From a virus, in IMG/VR virus record IMGVR_UViG_3300050033_000335, positions 1-62,758 of that record: a stretch of 62,758 nt of DNA. One strand, written 5' to 3'. The translations under genes were made by a program, and so were the position numbers. The stretch's first letter is position 1. Each line of letters begins with the position of its first letter. The notes under the pieces are model-generated. The model searched no databases and had not been told where the DNA came from. It saw only the letters and a list, made by a program, of their open reading frames with translations. Positions 13,852 to 22,147 of the stretch are shown here, piece by piece.

Positions 13852-15083
13852 CCATCAAATTTACTAATAACTTCACACCATCCCAATATGAGGAAACGCC
13901 TGAGGGATTTTTACGTGTTAAAGCTAGAGTTTTAGCTGAACGAGTAATGCCCTATGCTCGTACTGAGATAAGTGATATTCCGCCCGAATTGGACGGGGTA
14001 AATCCGATTATGATGTTAGTAACTACAGAGGATATGGGCGCGGCAGAATCAATAAGGACATTAGAAGGCGCATCAGTAGTTGCCCCAGATCATCAATGGA
14101 TTGAAGCCGATAGTTTAGCATCTAAAAAAGGAAATACTGTAGGTACCCCCAGTATAGATGGACCCTATCTTAATACAGACCTTTTAATTACAGATCCTAA
14201 TACTGTAACTAAGATCAAGAACAAAGAAATTGGAGAGATTAGTGGGGCATATATAGCTACTCCAGTATTTGAAGGAGGAGAACACGACGGAATAAAATAT
14301 CATGCCCGGCAAACCGGGCTTCGCTGGAATCACGTGGCAATAATTCCATTCGGAAGTGGCCGTGCTGGGTTAGATGTAAGAATCATAAACCAAAAACCTG
14401 CATATCGGGAGGAGAAGATGGCCGTAAGAGTTAAGTTGAGAAATACGAACAGATACATCAATGTGGAAGATGAGGAAACTGCTAAGGCTGTCGAGTCTGA
14501 ACAAGATGCAGGTGAGGCCAAGGTTGGAGAGGCTAAAGAAGAGGGCGCAAGCGAAGAGAAAGAATCTTCCGGTTCTAGTCTAGAAGCTCTTATGAAAGAG
14601 ACAACCGAGTTGAAAGTTTCGCAGTCGGATCTTCAGGCTAAACTTGACGAAGCTCTCGGTGAACTAGCTGTCTACAAAGAAGAAATTGACAAGCTCATGT
14701 CGGATGAGTCTATGGAAAGTGAAGTTGAAGCTCAAGCCAAGGATTCCGGTGAAGCCGATGAGATTATCGAGAACATGTGCATGAGTTTCGATCCCAAGAA
14801 GGCTGCAGAAGTTCGTGGATCTTTCCTCCGAATCGGTAATACCAGTATTCATAAACTGCGCGGGACAGCTCTTCATGAAGCAGTCCTTAATGCCGTGGGT
14901 ATGAAGACTGAAAACATGGCGCCTGCCGAACTGAAGGGTGCATTCAAGGCTCGTCTCCATATGGCTAATACTTCCCCTAAGCCAGCCGTAAAGACCGTTG
15001 CAGGGGCCAAGCTGTTTAATCAAGATTCTACATTTGTTGAAGGCCCACAGAGGGTTATCAATAAAATGTGGGGCAAGAAATAA
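13848..15083 (+). CDS. Prohead protease (DUF2213-like) fused to scaffold
   Basis: 411 residues. Residues 1-185 resemble DUF2213 prohead proteases, which cut scaffold and capsid proteins during maturation. The motif RWNHVAIIPFGSGRAGLDVRI contains the likely catalytic His162, and GEISGAY lies upstream. Residues 190-310 are very acidic and coiled-coil-like (LEALMKETTELKVSQSDLQA, then KLDEALGELAVYKEEIDKL), typical of scaffold. An internal in-frame ATG at 14418 behind GGGAGG suggests that the scaffold is also made alone. Position before cement and capsid genes fits. Confidence 0.85.
   Translation: MTIKFTNNFTPSQYEETPEGFLRVKARVLAERVMPYARTEISDIPPELDGVNPIMMLVTTEDMGAAESIRTLEGASVVAPDHQWIEADSLASKKGNTVGTPSIDGPYLNTDLLITDPNTVTKIKNKEIGEISGAYIATPVFEGGEHDGIKYHARQTGLRWNHVAIIPFGSGRAGLDVRIINQKPAYREEKMAVRVKLRNTNRYINVEDEETAKAVESEQDAGEAKVGEAKEEGASEEKESSGSSLEALMKETTELKVSQSDLQAKLDEALGELAVYKEEIDKLMSDESMESEVEAQAKDSGEADEIIENMCMSFDPKKAAEVRGSFLRIGNTSIHKLRGTALHEAVLNAVGMKTENMAPAELKGAFKARLHMANTSPKPAVKTVAGAKLFNQDSTFVEGPQRVINKMWGKK
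14418..15083 (+). CDS. Nested scaffold protein (internal start)
   Basis: 221 residues in the same frame as the protease gene. ATG 14418 lies 5 nt after GGGAGG, a stronger ribosome-binding site than that of the full-length gene. The product MAVRVKLRNTNRYINVEDEE... contains the whole acidic coiled-coil segment and lacks the protease domain. This is the classic lambda C/Nu3 arrangement, where a nested gene gives the scaffold in excess. Confidence 0.7.
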   Translation: MAVRVKLRNTNRYINVEDEETAKAVESEQDAGEAKVGEAKEEGASEEKESSGSSLEALMKETTELKVSQSDLQAKLDEALGELAVYKEEIDKLMSDESMESEVEAQAKDSGEADEIIENMCMSFDPKKAAEVRGSFLRIGNTSIHKLRGTALHEAVLNAVGMKTENMAPAELKGAFKARLHMANTSPKPAVKTVAGAKLFNQDSTFVEGPQRVINKMWGKK

Positions 15084-15104
15084 TAAGGGGGAGGGAATAA
15101 ACTC

Positions 15105-15740
15105 ATGGCAATAAGAACTTATTCAACAATGGCTTCTGGTTTTCGTGGCACCCAGAATGGCTACGTGCAGAACATGATCACGGATCAGCCTGGGTTTGGT
15201 GTTCCTGGAATGCTTCCTTACGCCTCTGACAATACACTGGTTGATAGCTTTATCGTTGGCGCTGATGTTTTTGCTGGGGCAGGTTGCATACTTCTTCCTA
15301 ACAGTGCATTTACTTCGCCTGCACTTATCGGCTCCCCTGTTAACTACCAGACCCCGCCTGAATTAATGGCTCTTCCGAGTGCAGCTCAGTCTCCTTCCGG
15401 CTTGGCTCTTGGTAACTTTGCCGGTGTGGTAGTATTTAACGAGAATATGCAGTCTAACAGTTCTGGTTATCCCGGTTGGGCACAGGGCCGTGTTGGTCAG
15501 TTGCTTCGGCCTAACAGGGCTGGTGGTAGAATCTTTGTAGTTGCTCGTGAGACCATTGTCCCTGGTACTTCCACTGTTAACTGGATTGTGGTTGGCGATA
15601 CTGCGGGTCTCTATGCTGCTGGGGAATTCGCTCCGGAAGCCTATAGTACCAATAGTGCTACATCAGTAGCCATTACTACTGCAAAATGGATTACTCCAGC
15701 AGTTGCTGGTGGAATCGCGATAATCGAATTCGGAATCTAA
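15105..15740 (+). CDS. Capsid decoration / structural cement protein
   Basis: 211 residues between protease and major capsid genes, the usual place of head decoration proteins. It is Gly/Ala/Ser-rich and mostly beta (NTLVDSFIVGADVFAGAGCI, RIFVVARETIVPGTSTVNW), resembling P22-type cement (gp24/DUF2190-like) proteins that bind the outer capsid. The start is ATG 15105, which the GGGGGAGGGAATAAACTC sequence places at somewhat long spacing. Confidence 0.7.
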   Translation: MAIRTYSTMASGFRGTQNGYVQNMITDQPGFGVPGMLPYASDNTLVDSFIVGADVFAGAGCILLPNSAFTSPALIGSPVNYQTPPELMALPSAAQSPSGLALGNFAGVVVFNENMQSNSSGYPGWAQGRVGQLLRPNRAGGRIFVVARETIVPGTSTVNWIVVGDTAGLYAAGEFAPEAYSTNSATSVAITTAKWITPAVAGGIAIIEFGI

Positions 15741-15770
15741 CCAACCGCCAACGGAGGAGGAACTTAAACC

Positions 15771-16733
15771 ATGTCATATCCATTCACTCAGGGCGGAGCA
15801 ACAAACGTAACCGCCACGGAATTGGTCGTTTCCCAGTACGACCAGATACAGGCCGAATTCGAAGATGTAAAGTATCCCGAGGTACTTTATGATACGGAAT
15901 TCGACCAGGCTTCGGTAAAAACCGATATTAATCCCGGCGCAATGAACATAGTTTACCGCGTAAGAGATATTAAAGGAACCGGTAATTTTGTTAATGGTTC
16001 CTCTAGAAACATCCCGCGTGTTGGCCAGGTTATTTCTCAGGTAACTGTGCCTATTCAGGACGGTGCTGTTGGGTTTACTCTCATGGATGCCGAAGCTCGT
16101 AGGTATCAGTTTGCCTATCAGGGCAGTTTGGCCCAGGATATGGGCGGCATTATGAAGAGGGCTGCTGAATATCACTTGGAGCGTGGTTGGTTCTTCGGCG
16201 ATTCGGATGTAAACTTTCTCCCGTATCTCGACTATCCATACTGTGCTAAGATACTTGCTTCCCAGGCATGGGCGTCTGGTACACCAGCTGACTGGGTTGC
16301 ATCGATTAATGATGCTATGACTCAGCTTTGGGTTAACAGCAAAACAGTATACCTCCCGGATGTAGTTGAACTGCCCCTTGCTAAATTCTCCATGCTTACT
16401 GAAGCATATGTAATCGGCGCCGGTCCTGTTGGTGTAGCCGTATCAGCAATGAAGTACCTGATTGAAAACAATATATATACAGCTAATACGGGCAAACCTC
16501 TCACTATTCGTGCTCTTCGTTATCTCACAGGTACAGCTGTTGATGATGGCGGCGGCGATCGTTGCATCATCAAAGACAGCAAAGCAATGAATTACATGCT
16601 GCCTCTCCCAATGCCTTATCAACTTGCCCAGCCTGTGCCCATCGCACTTGGTGTTGAAGGTTTTGCCGAGTACATCTTCGGATCTTTCCACATCAAATTT
16701 CCGCTGGCTATGCTGTATCTCGACGGTATTTAA
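15771..16733 (+). CDS. Major capsid protein (DUF2184-like)
   Basis: 320 residues, HK97 fold by family. DUF2184 features are seen: YDTEFDQASVKTDINPGAMNIVYRV, the central GAVGFTLMDAEARRYQF, and KRAAEYHLERGWFFGDSDVNFLPYLDYP, which corresponds to the capsid E-loop/spine region. The ribosome-binding site GGAGGAGG is strong, as expected for the most abundant virion protein. A stable hairpin follows the gene (16752-16794). Confidence 0.88.
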   Translation: MSYPFTQGGATNVTATELVVSQYDQIQAEFEDVKYPEVLYDTEFDQASVKTDINPGAMNIVYRVRDIKGTGNFVNGSSRNIPRVGQVISQVTVPIQDGAVGFTLMDAEARRYQFAYQGSLAQDMGGIMKRAAEYHLERGWFFGDSDVNFLPYLDYPYCAKILASQAWASGTPADWVASINDAMTQLWVNSKTVYLPDVVELPLAKFSMLTEAYVIGAGPVGVAVSAMKYLIENNIYTANTGKPLTIRALRYLTGTAVDDGGGDRCIIKDSKAMNYMLPLPMPYQLAQPVPIALGVEGFAEYIFGSFHIKFPLAMLYLDGI

Positions 16734-16751
16734 TATTAATTGGCTTGAGAT

Positions 16752-16794
16752 GGAAGGGTATCACTGCAGTCGTGAAGGCTGCAAGAACCCTTCC
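16752..16794 (+). promoter_or_regulatory. Stem-loop after the capsid gene
   Basis: An 8-bp outer stem GGAAGGGT (16752-16759) with ACCCTTCC (16787-16794) encloses an inner TGCAG/CTGCA stem. No U-tract follows, so it is not a simple terminator. The site probably blocks 3' exonucleases or is an RNase processing site that raises capsid mRNA level relative to downstream genes. Confidence 0.6.
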
Positions 16795-16815
16795 TGAATG
16801 AAAGGAGATTGTGAA

Positions 16816-17241
16816 ATGGCCGTTATTAAAACAGTAAAAGATATAGTGATTGCTAATCATCACACTGCAGATATAATTCTTTCCAGGGTCTATCACCCAA
16901 ATATTGAGGGTGATCCAACTAAACGACATCTTCAATCTGAAGCTATTATTATCCATCGTGGAACAGCTCGTAAAGTAAAGGCTGAAGAATGGGAGCTTCG
17001 TAAGGATAGCCGCGTAATTCAGTATTACTTGGATAATAAGATTATCTCGGTAACTCATTGTGAAGGCCCAAGCGAGATAGCGTTTAGTGGTATTATGGCT
17101 TTAGAAGTACCTGATCATCTTAAACCCAATGATGAAGGCGAAGTTTTTGCACCAAGTGCGGTTGATCCTAATATTATGGTAGCAGCCAAACTTAAAAAGG
17201 GCCGCACTTCGAGTATGACTATAACAGGGATAGCTGAATAA
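16816..17241 (+). CDS. Conserved protein of head-connector cluster
   Basis: 141 residues from ATG 16816 (AAAGGAGA 9 nt upstream, better than 16798). It is a beta-rich protein between capsid and connector genes (AVIKTVKDIVIANHHTADIIL at the start, KLKKGRTSSMTITGIAE at the end). I do not recognise the family. Location suggests a head-completion role. Confidence 0.65.
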   Translation: MAVIKTVKDIVIANHHTADIILSRVYHPNIEGDPTKRHLQSEAIIIHRGTARKVKAEEWELRKDSRVIQYYLDNKIISVTHCEGPSEIAFSGIMALEVPDHLKPNDEGEVFAPSAVDPNIMVAAKLKKGRTSSMTITGIAE

Positions 17242-17700
17242 ATGAGCAATATCGCCCCAGCATGGTCAGATGTTACAGCAGTCTATCCTATGTTTATCGG
17301 TATAACCTATCAGACTTCTGGCCCATTACAGCTGGCTGTCTCTACCAGGTTACTGGCACAAGGACCATGGGGAGACTTCTGGAGTGATGCCATAATGCTG
17401 GATTGCGCCCATAACCTCTTGCTTAACACTTTGGCACAGCAGGCTAATGGAATGGGTGCAGTCCAGCTTGCTGCCGGTCCTATCTCTTCAACTAGCGTAG
17501 CTGGTACATCTACATCGTTTAATACTGCAACATCAAACAATAAGAGTAATGTAAGAGACTGGTATTTAAAGACTACATTTGGACAGCAATTTCTCAGACT
17601 TCAGGATGTAGTAATCCCTATTGGTTTTACTTCTGGCGGAGGCTTCTCTCAGGAAGCAGCTGATGTGTCTCCCGATCTTGGTGGGGAAATGATACTGTGA
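17242..17700 (+). CDS. Head-tail adaptor (DUF4054-like)
   Basis: 152 residues. It matches the pattern of DUF4054 connectors: an N-terminal helix with PMF, the WSDAIMLDCAHNLLLN helix, a Gly/Ala/Ser-rich central stretch, and a SNVRDWYLKTTFGQQFLRL helix that corresponds to the SxTxYGxxYLxL segment. These proteins bind below the portal to close the head. Stop overlaps the next ATG. Confidence 0.78.
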   Translation: MSNIAPAWSDVTAVYPMFIGITYQTSGPLQLAVSTRLLAQGPWGDFWSDAIMLDCAHNLLLNTLAQQANGMGAVQLAAGPISSTSVAGTSTSFNTATSNNKSNVRDWYLKTTFGQQFLRLQDVVIPIGFTSGGGFSQEAADVSPDLGGEMIL

Positions 17701-18251
17701 AACCGCAAGTTACAGTATTCAGGAAAAATCCAGGTTGGGCGGCATCTCTTCTGGGCAATTGTACCAAGATTGCCGGTAAAGAGATTGCTGTTGGCTTTCC
17801 AAAGGGGAAGGCACAGCCATACCCAGATGGAGAACCAGTTGCTTCTGTAGCAGCTAAGAACTGTTTCGGAATCGATGTTACTCAGCGTGACTTTATGAGC
17901 TATGCTGAACCGAGTATTATAGATAAAACACGAGAAACAATGCTTAAGATTATTCGGCTGAATAATCTTTTTGGTGATCATACCCCTCAAATCCAAGAAC
18001 TACAAGAAAAAGCTGGATTACTTGCTGCCAACTGCATAAAGACAGCAATTCGAGACGGAGGGTGGGAACCTAACTCAGATAATCCAATGGGTTGGCAGAT
18101 AAGATCTGAAATTAGTGCTAATTGGGGCGTACGTATTCCAGAGGGAATGTCTTATCGCGCTGCTAAACTCCAATTTCATCATAAGGATAAACCGTTAATT
18201 GATACTGCACATTTACTAAACAGTGTTAACTATGTTGTGAGGGATAAATGA
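17697..18251 (+). CDS. Neck/tail-completion protein, HK97 gp10-like
   Basis: 184 residues. The C-terminus has the LQFHHKDKPLIDTAHLLNSVNYVV motif, as in HK97 gp10 or Mu gpG-like neck proteins (LIDTGxLxxSV). An N-terminal helical part and a KTAIRDGGWEPNSDNP loop fit the family. It joins head to tail during assembly. Overlaps by ATGA on both sides support an operon. Confidence 0.75.
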   Translation: MKPQVTVFRKNPGWAASLLGNCTKIAGKEIAVGFPKGKAQPYPDGEPVASVAAKNCFGIDVTQRDFMSYAEPSIIDKTRETMLKIIRLNNLFGDHTPQIQELQEKAGLLAANCIKTAIRDGGWEPNSDNPMGWQIRSEISANWGVRIPEGMSYRAAKLQFHHKDKPLIDTAHLLNSVNYVVRDK

Positions 18252-18667
18252 GCATTTTACCTCTCACAATACATGCAAGTATAGCTATTGGAATGCTTTC
18301 TATTTCTGTTCCTGTTATAGATACTCAGTATGAGACAGTGGGAGGAGTAGATATTCAAGTACCTGTTGGAAATAGAACCATTGAGGCAGCAGTTGATGCT
18401 AGTACTCGCCGGACATTAGAATTAATTTTTGGTGGATCAGTCTCAGATGGTGATATTGGGATCTGGCCTCTTAACTCAAACGATATATTGTATTGGATTG
18501 ATAACTTTGAAGCTCAACCTTTTGTCGATGATGATTTACGCAAACAGTCATTCATAATGTATGGTGGAAATGAGTACCGAGTGACAGGTGCTTCAGACTT
18601 TACACCTCAAGCTGGGCATAAAGTATATCTCGCTAAGAAGCATGTACGACAGGACCAACCTCAGTGA
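18248..18667 (+). CDS. Head-tail connector / neck protein
   Basis: 139 residues, all-beta composition, with a C-terminal YGGNEYRVTGASDFTPQAGHKVYLAKKHVRQ stretch resembling head-closure or stopper proteins. It sits between gp10-like and tail-terminator-like genes. The assignment is positional; the sequence alone does not fix the family. Confidence 0.6.
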   Translation: MSILPLTIHASIAIGMLSISVPVIDTQYETVGGVDIQVPVGNRTIEAAVDASTRRTLELIFGGSVSDGDIGIWPLNSNDILYWIDNFEAQPFVDDDLRKQSFIMYGGNEYRVTGASDFTPQAGHKVYLAKKHVRQDQPQ

Positions 18668-19263
18668 CCATTTGTAAAAAAACTGATTTTAACGAGTTAT
18701 ATGTAGTATTGTGCCATTTAATAACTAAAGTGACTGGCCGTAAATGCTGGCGTAAGATGGGAATGCAAGCAGCTCCACGCGGGCCTTATGCCACAATTTA
18801 TCTAAAAGAAGGACCTAGCGCAGCTCAAGATGTAATAGAAGAATTTCCAGTTCTTAGCCCGGCTACCGGAGGATTTACTATAGTCCAGGCGCCAAAAGGA
18901 CTTACCCATTTAGAATGCCAAGCTGAATTCTTTCGTAATGTAGCTGTTATGTCTGCTTTAGATGCAGCCATTAGATTTAGGCAATCATTACAAGTTGATG
19001 AAAGATTTTTCGATATTTGGAGAATAGCTGGACTTACAGGAGAGATCCAAACTGTAGACTTCTCGGCCATGTTTCGAGTTGATGTGGAAGGCCGAGCTGA
19101 GGTAAGGTTTTCAATGTATGCATGTATTGGCGCAACGCCCCTTACCTCAGATAACCAAATCTATGATATTAATGAACAAGGTATTTTAGTATTTAAAGAT
19201 GTACCAAGTCCTGAAGAAGATGCACTATATAAAGAAATATATCTTGATAACCCAGTAGAATAG
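18664..19263 (+). CDS. Tail terminator / neck protein
   Basis: 199 residues from GTG 18664, overlapping the previous stop (GTGA). The pattern GPYATIYL, then QAEFFRNVAVMSALDAAIRFRQSL, then EIQTVDFSAMFRVDVEGRAEVRFSMYACI is typical of the LIC_12616-type neck proteins that cap the tail tube next to sheath genes. It closes the head-connector operon, 40 nt before the sheath gene. Confidence 0.78.
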   Translation: MTICKKTDFNELYVVLCHLITKVTGRKCWRKMGMQAAPRGPYATIYLKEGPSAAQDVIEEFPVLSPATGGFTIVQAPKGLTHLECQAEFFRNVAVMSALDAAIRFRQSLQVDERFFDIWRIAGLTGEIQTVDFSAMFRVDVEGRAEVRFSMYACIGATPLTSDNQIYDINEQGILVFKDVPSPEEDALYKEIYLDNPVE

Positions 19264-19303
19264 GGAAAGAACCAATCCTGTATTCAGTGGAGGAATTATT
19301 TAA

Positions 19304-20830
19304 ATGAGTGGAACTTATGTAGTAACAAATCAATCACTTCCCCGAAGCCTGGATGTTCAGATCAGCCTTTCCAAACTTCAGGTTGAATCTCGAACTAATC
19401 TAAGCGTACTTTGTGTAGTAGGAAGCAGTTTAGGACTTCTTCCGGATGCAAATCGAATTAGATATTACATGACAGAAGCCGAAGTTGCTCAAGATTTTTC
19501 CTCTGGAGCCAATGTCTACCAAGCAGCTCAGGCTTTTTTCTCTCAAAGCCCTCGCCCTACCCAAATGGCTATTGCTGAGGCATTCTTTACTGCTCAACCG
19601 GCGTTCTTGGCTGGGGGCTTACTTACTACAGCTCAGATTGCAAGTCTCTCTGGTGTTAGTTCTGGGGGCCTTAACGTCGCATATAATCCAGGGCCGGGAG
19701 TTGTTACCCAGGATTTTACGGGTGTAAACCTCACAGGCGTAACAACCCTTTCTCAAATTGCAGCTGCCCTCCAGGACCATGCTGGAACAGGATTATCTGT
19801 AAATGTAATGACTCTAGCCGGAGGTACCCAGTATATTGCTATTTCCACAGTAGCTAATGGAAATGGTGTAACAATTGCTGCCCCTACATCGCCTAGCGGG
19901 GGTACAGATCTTACAACCATGCTTAATATGACTGTTAATACCGGCTTGAATATATATCAAGGATATACCCCCACAGGTATAGCCGGTGAACTGGATAATA
20001 TTGCAGCTGCCGCTAATAGTAATAAAACATTTGTATATGTTTGGGCACTTTCTGCCGAACTAAGGACACCCTCTACTTATCAAGAACCAGCTGCGGCTTG
20101 GGCGGCTGCTCAACCTGCAGCTATTTTGGGCTTAGTAACTAATGATGTGGGGGCCTATAATCCTAGTGACACTTCCGATCTTGCTAGTGCAATAGGGGCT
20201 CTTTCTAACCAGCGAGCATTCTGTCTGTATCACGACCAGGTTTCTCAATACCCCGAAATCTCGATCTTGGCTTATATGCTTTCAGTTAATTATCAACTCC
20301 AGGATTCTACCGTCACAGCTAAGTTTAAACAACTCCCAGGATGCAGTACTGTCCAGCTTACAGCTACTCAATGGGAAGTACTTCAAGGTAAAGGATATAA
20401 TACATATACGGCAGTTGGTAATTCCAGTATGACCTATCGGGAAGGCACCACCGAAAATACTTCATACTTCCTGGATGATATTATTAACCTTGATAACTTT
20501 ATTGAGGATCTTTCGGTTGGAATTTATAACGTCTTTCTTATGAACAAGAAAGTACCTTATACCTTTAAGGGCCAAATGATGTTAGTAGATGCAGCTATTA
20601 ATGTAGGTAATCAGTATATCTACAATGGCACATTTGCAGATCGGCTGATTCAAGACTCATCTGTTAAGAGTGGAGTATCTACTGTTCCTGGTGTTCAGGT
20701 ACTTCCTGCACCAATTCAGAATATGAGTGCAGCTCAAAGATCTACTCGAATTGGGCCGCCTATCAATATTATTGGGCAATTAGCTGGGGCAATACATTCT
20801 GTGGCTATCGCAGTTGAGGTAGTATCCTAA
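19304..20830 (+). CDS. Tail sheath protein (DUF3383-like)
   Basis: 508 residues. Contractile sheath subunit, driving tail-tube penetration. The N-terminal region (SLDVQISLSKLQVESRTNLSVLCVVG, then EVAQDFSSGANVYQAAQAFFSQSPRP) and the C-terminal part (NIYNGTFADRLIQDSS, RSTRIGPPINIIGQLAGAIH) fit DUF3383 sheaths. AGTGGAGGAATTATTTAAATG provides the start. Its TAA overlaps the next ATG (TAATG). Confidence 0.88.
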   Translation: MSGTYVVTNQSLPRSLDVQISLSKLQVESRTNLSVLCVVGSSLGLLPDANRIRYYMTEAEVAQDFSSGANVYQAAQAFFSQSPRPTQMAIAEAFFTAQPAFLAGGLLTTAQIASLSGVSSGGLNVAYNPGPGVVTQDFTGVNLTGVTTLSQIAAALQDHAGTGLSVNVMTLAGGTQYIAISTVANGNGVTIAAPTSPSGGTDLTTMLNMTVNTGLNIYQGYTPTGIAGELDNIAAAANSNKTFVYVWALSAELRTPSTYQEPAAAWAAAQPAAILGLVTNDVGAYNPSDTSDLASAIGALSNQRAFCLYHDQVSQYPEISILAYMLSVNYQLQDSTVTAKFKQLPGCSTVQLTATQWEVLQGKGYNTYTAVGNSSMTYREGTTENTSYFLDDIINLDNFIEDLSVGIYNVFLMNKKVPYTFKGQMMLVDAAINVGNQYIYNGTFADRLIQDSSVKSGVSTVPGVQVLPAPIQNMSAAQRSTRIGPPINIIGQLAGAIHSVAIAVEVVS

Positions 20831-21027
20831 TGTGGAATTGGGGGTGGGGAACAGTGAAAGCCTGTCCGTATGTGCTTAAAGAAGTGTGCGATATACTTCA
20901 TAGAGAATTGGGCTGCCGTATGGATAAGCAGGACAAACTACTTTGGGCCTGTCTTAGCGTTGGCGCATCCTCATTTATAACATTAATTGGATTAATAATA
21001 TTATTAGTTAAGATGGTCATTCAGTAA
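20830..21027 (+). CDS. Small single-span membrane protein
   Basis: 65 residues with one hydrophobic segment near the C-terminus (ASSFITLIGLIILLVKMVI) and a Cys-containing N-terminal part. It lies between sheath and tube genes, overlapping the sheath stop. It could be a holin-like or a superinfection/assembly factor. No family recognised, and no internal signal peptide. Confidence 0.6.
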   Translation: MWNWGWGTVKACPYVLKEVCDILHRELGCRMDKQDKLLWACLSVGASSFITLIGLIILLVKMVIQ

Positions 21028-21039
21028 TAGGAGAAGAAA

Positions 21040-21492
21040 ATGCGCATAAATCTTTATCAGCAGAACCGCCATGTCTTGATTATAGATGGAGTTGCTGTTA
21101 TTGGTTTTAAAGAGGGCGACTGGATGCAGGTGAAGATAGAGGGAAATGCAGCTACTCGTACTAAAGGTGGCGACGGTCCATCCATGAACCTTAGTACACC
21201 ACAGGGCGGCCAGTTAACATTCGGTATTAATCCTACAAGTCCGGCTTTAGGAACGATGTATGCACTTCGAGCACAGCAACCTGCTAACCCCAGATTGTTC
21301 AGTGTCCAGCTTCTTACGGGAGTAAATGAGACAATCTCTGCTGCTGGATGCGGCTGGGGAGAACTTCCCCAATTTGCAACAGGCGGGGAAAAGCAACAGG
21401 GCCGTGACTTTCTGATTGAATGTACTACAATTACTCCTGATTATAGCGCCATTGAAGCACTAGATGGCGGCTTGATCAACGGTCTTATTTAA
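21040..21492 (+). CDS. Tail tube protein (DUF3277-like)
   Basis: 150 residues. The tube lies inside the sheath. DUF3277 features: VLIIDGVAVIGFKEGDWMQVKIEGN near the N-terminus, TRTKGGDGPSMNL and a FLIECTTITPDYSA ending. AGGAGAAGAAA precedes the ATG. Gene order sheath, tube, chaperone, tape measure is standard. Confidence 0.85.
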   Translation: MRINLYQQNRHVLIIDGVAVIGFKEGDWMQVKIEGNAATRTKGGDGPSMNLSTPQGGQLTFGINPTSPALGTMYALRAQQPANPRLFSVQLLTGVNETISAAGCGWGELPQFATGGEKQQGRDFLIECTTITPDYSAIEALDGGLINGLI

Positions 21493-21530
21493 TTTAATTT
21501 GCTACACAATTTAGAAGTAAAGGAGAAGTA

Positions 21531-22016
21531 ATGGAACGACGCGACTATACTATTAATGAACGGATGTATAGCATTCTTCTTCCTCCGCCTACTGAAGCTA
21601 TATTCCTCTGTACGAGGGCTGCGGTTCTTGTAGGCGCTTTTGCTGGACTCTTCGCCGATATGAAAACTCTAGGTGATCCAGATGCGCCTAGATCGGAAAA
21701 AATAGCTAAAGCTCTCGGAAAGTTGACCGAAATTCTAAAGCAAGTAGATCCAGTTGCTTCTAATCAACTTATGACAGATGCAGTCTATGCTGCTCATCTT
21801 ACATTCGGAAACAAACCAATAAGCGAAAAAATAGACTTTGATCGCCACTTCGACCCCAAAGAAATGCGGAAGGATGTATATCCGGTAATGCTTTGGTGTC
21901 TATGGGAGTGCGTAGGTGATTTTTTTCCCGAGCTGGGAGCCTTCACCCAGGGAATCAAAGTGATGGCGGCGGAGGGGTTAAAATCCCAGAAGGATGGGGA
22001 GCAGACTACTGGCTAG
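21531..22016 (+). CDS. Tail assembly chaperone, frame-0 product
   Basis: 161 residues, mostly helical (MKTLGDPDAPRSEKIAKALGKL and similar). It lies between the tube and tape-measure genes, where chaperones coat the tape measure during tail assembly. Near its end the slippery sequence GTTAAAA (21977-21983) allows a -1 shift into an open frame that encodes a conserved extension. AAAGGAGAAGTA precedes the ATG. Confidence 0.78.
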   Translation: MERRDYTINERMYSILLPPPTEAIFLCTRAAVLVGAFAGLFADMKTLGDPDAPRSEKIAKALGKLTEILKQVDPVASNQLMTDAVYAAHLTFGNKPISEKIDFDRHFDPKEMRKDVYPVMLWCLWECVGDFFPELGAFTQGIKVMAAEGLKSQKDGEQTTG

Positions 22017-22147
22017 GGCGGCCTGTATGGGAGAAAATGTGTACATGGCCAGATCTTAAGAAAATGACTATGAATGATTTGATGGATATGCATCGCAGTA
22101 TGAATTTAAAAGTTTATTTATACCCAGGAATATTACCGGATGAGTGA
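21983..22147 (+). CDS. Tail chaperone -1 frame extension (DUF6889-like)
   Basis: The -1 frame after GTTAAAA reads IPEGWGADYWLGRPVWEKMC, then TWPDLKKMTMNDLMDMHRSM and LKVYLYPGILPDE, ending at 22147. It resembles DUF6889 proteins (PEGW...WRPVxxGMC) that lie between tube and tape-measure genes. I see no ATG, GTG or TTG in this frame shortly before the conserved PEGW, so it is best explained as a frameshifted tail of the chaperone. It overlaps the next gene's start by 8 nt. Confidence 0.65.
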   Translation: MPEGWGADYWLGRPVWEKMCTWPDLKKMTMNDLMDMHRSMNLKVYLYPGILPDE

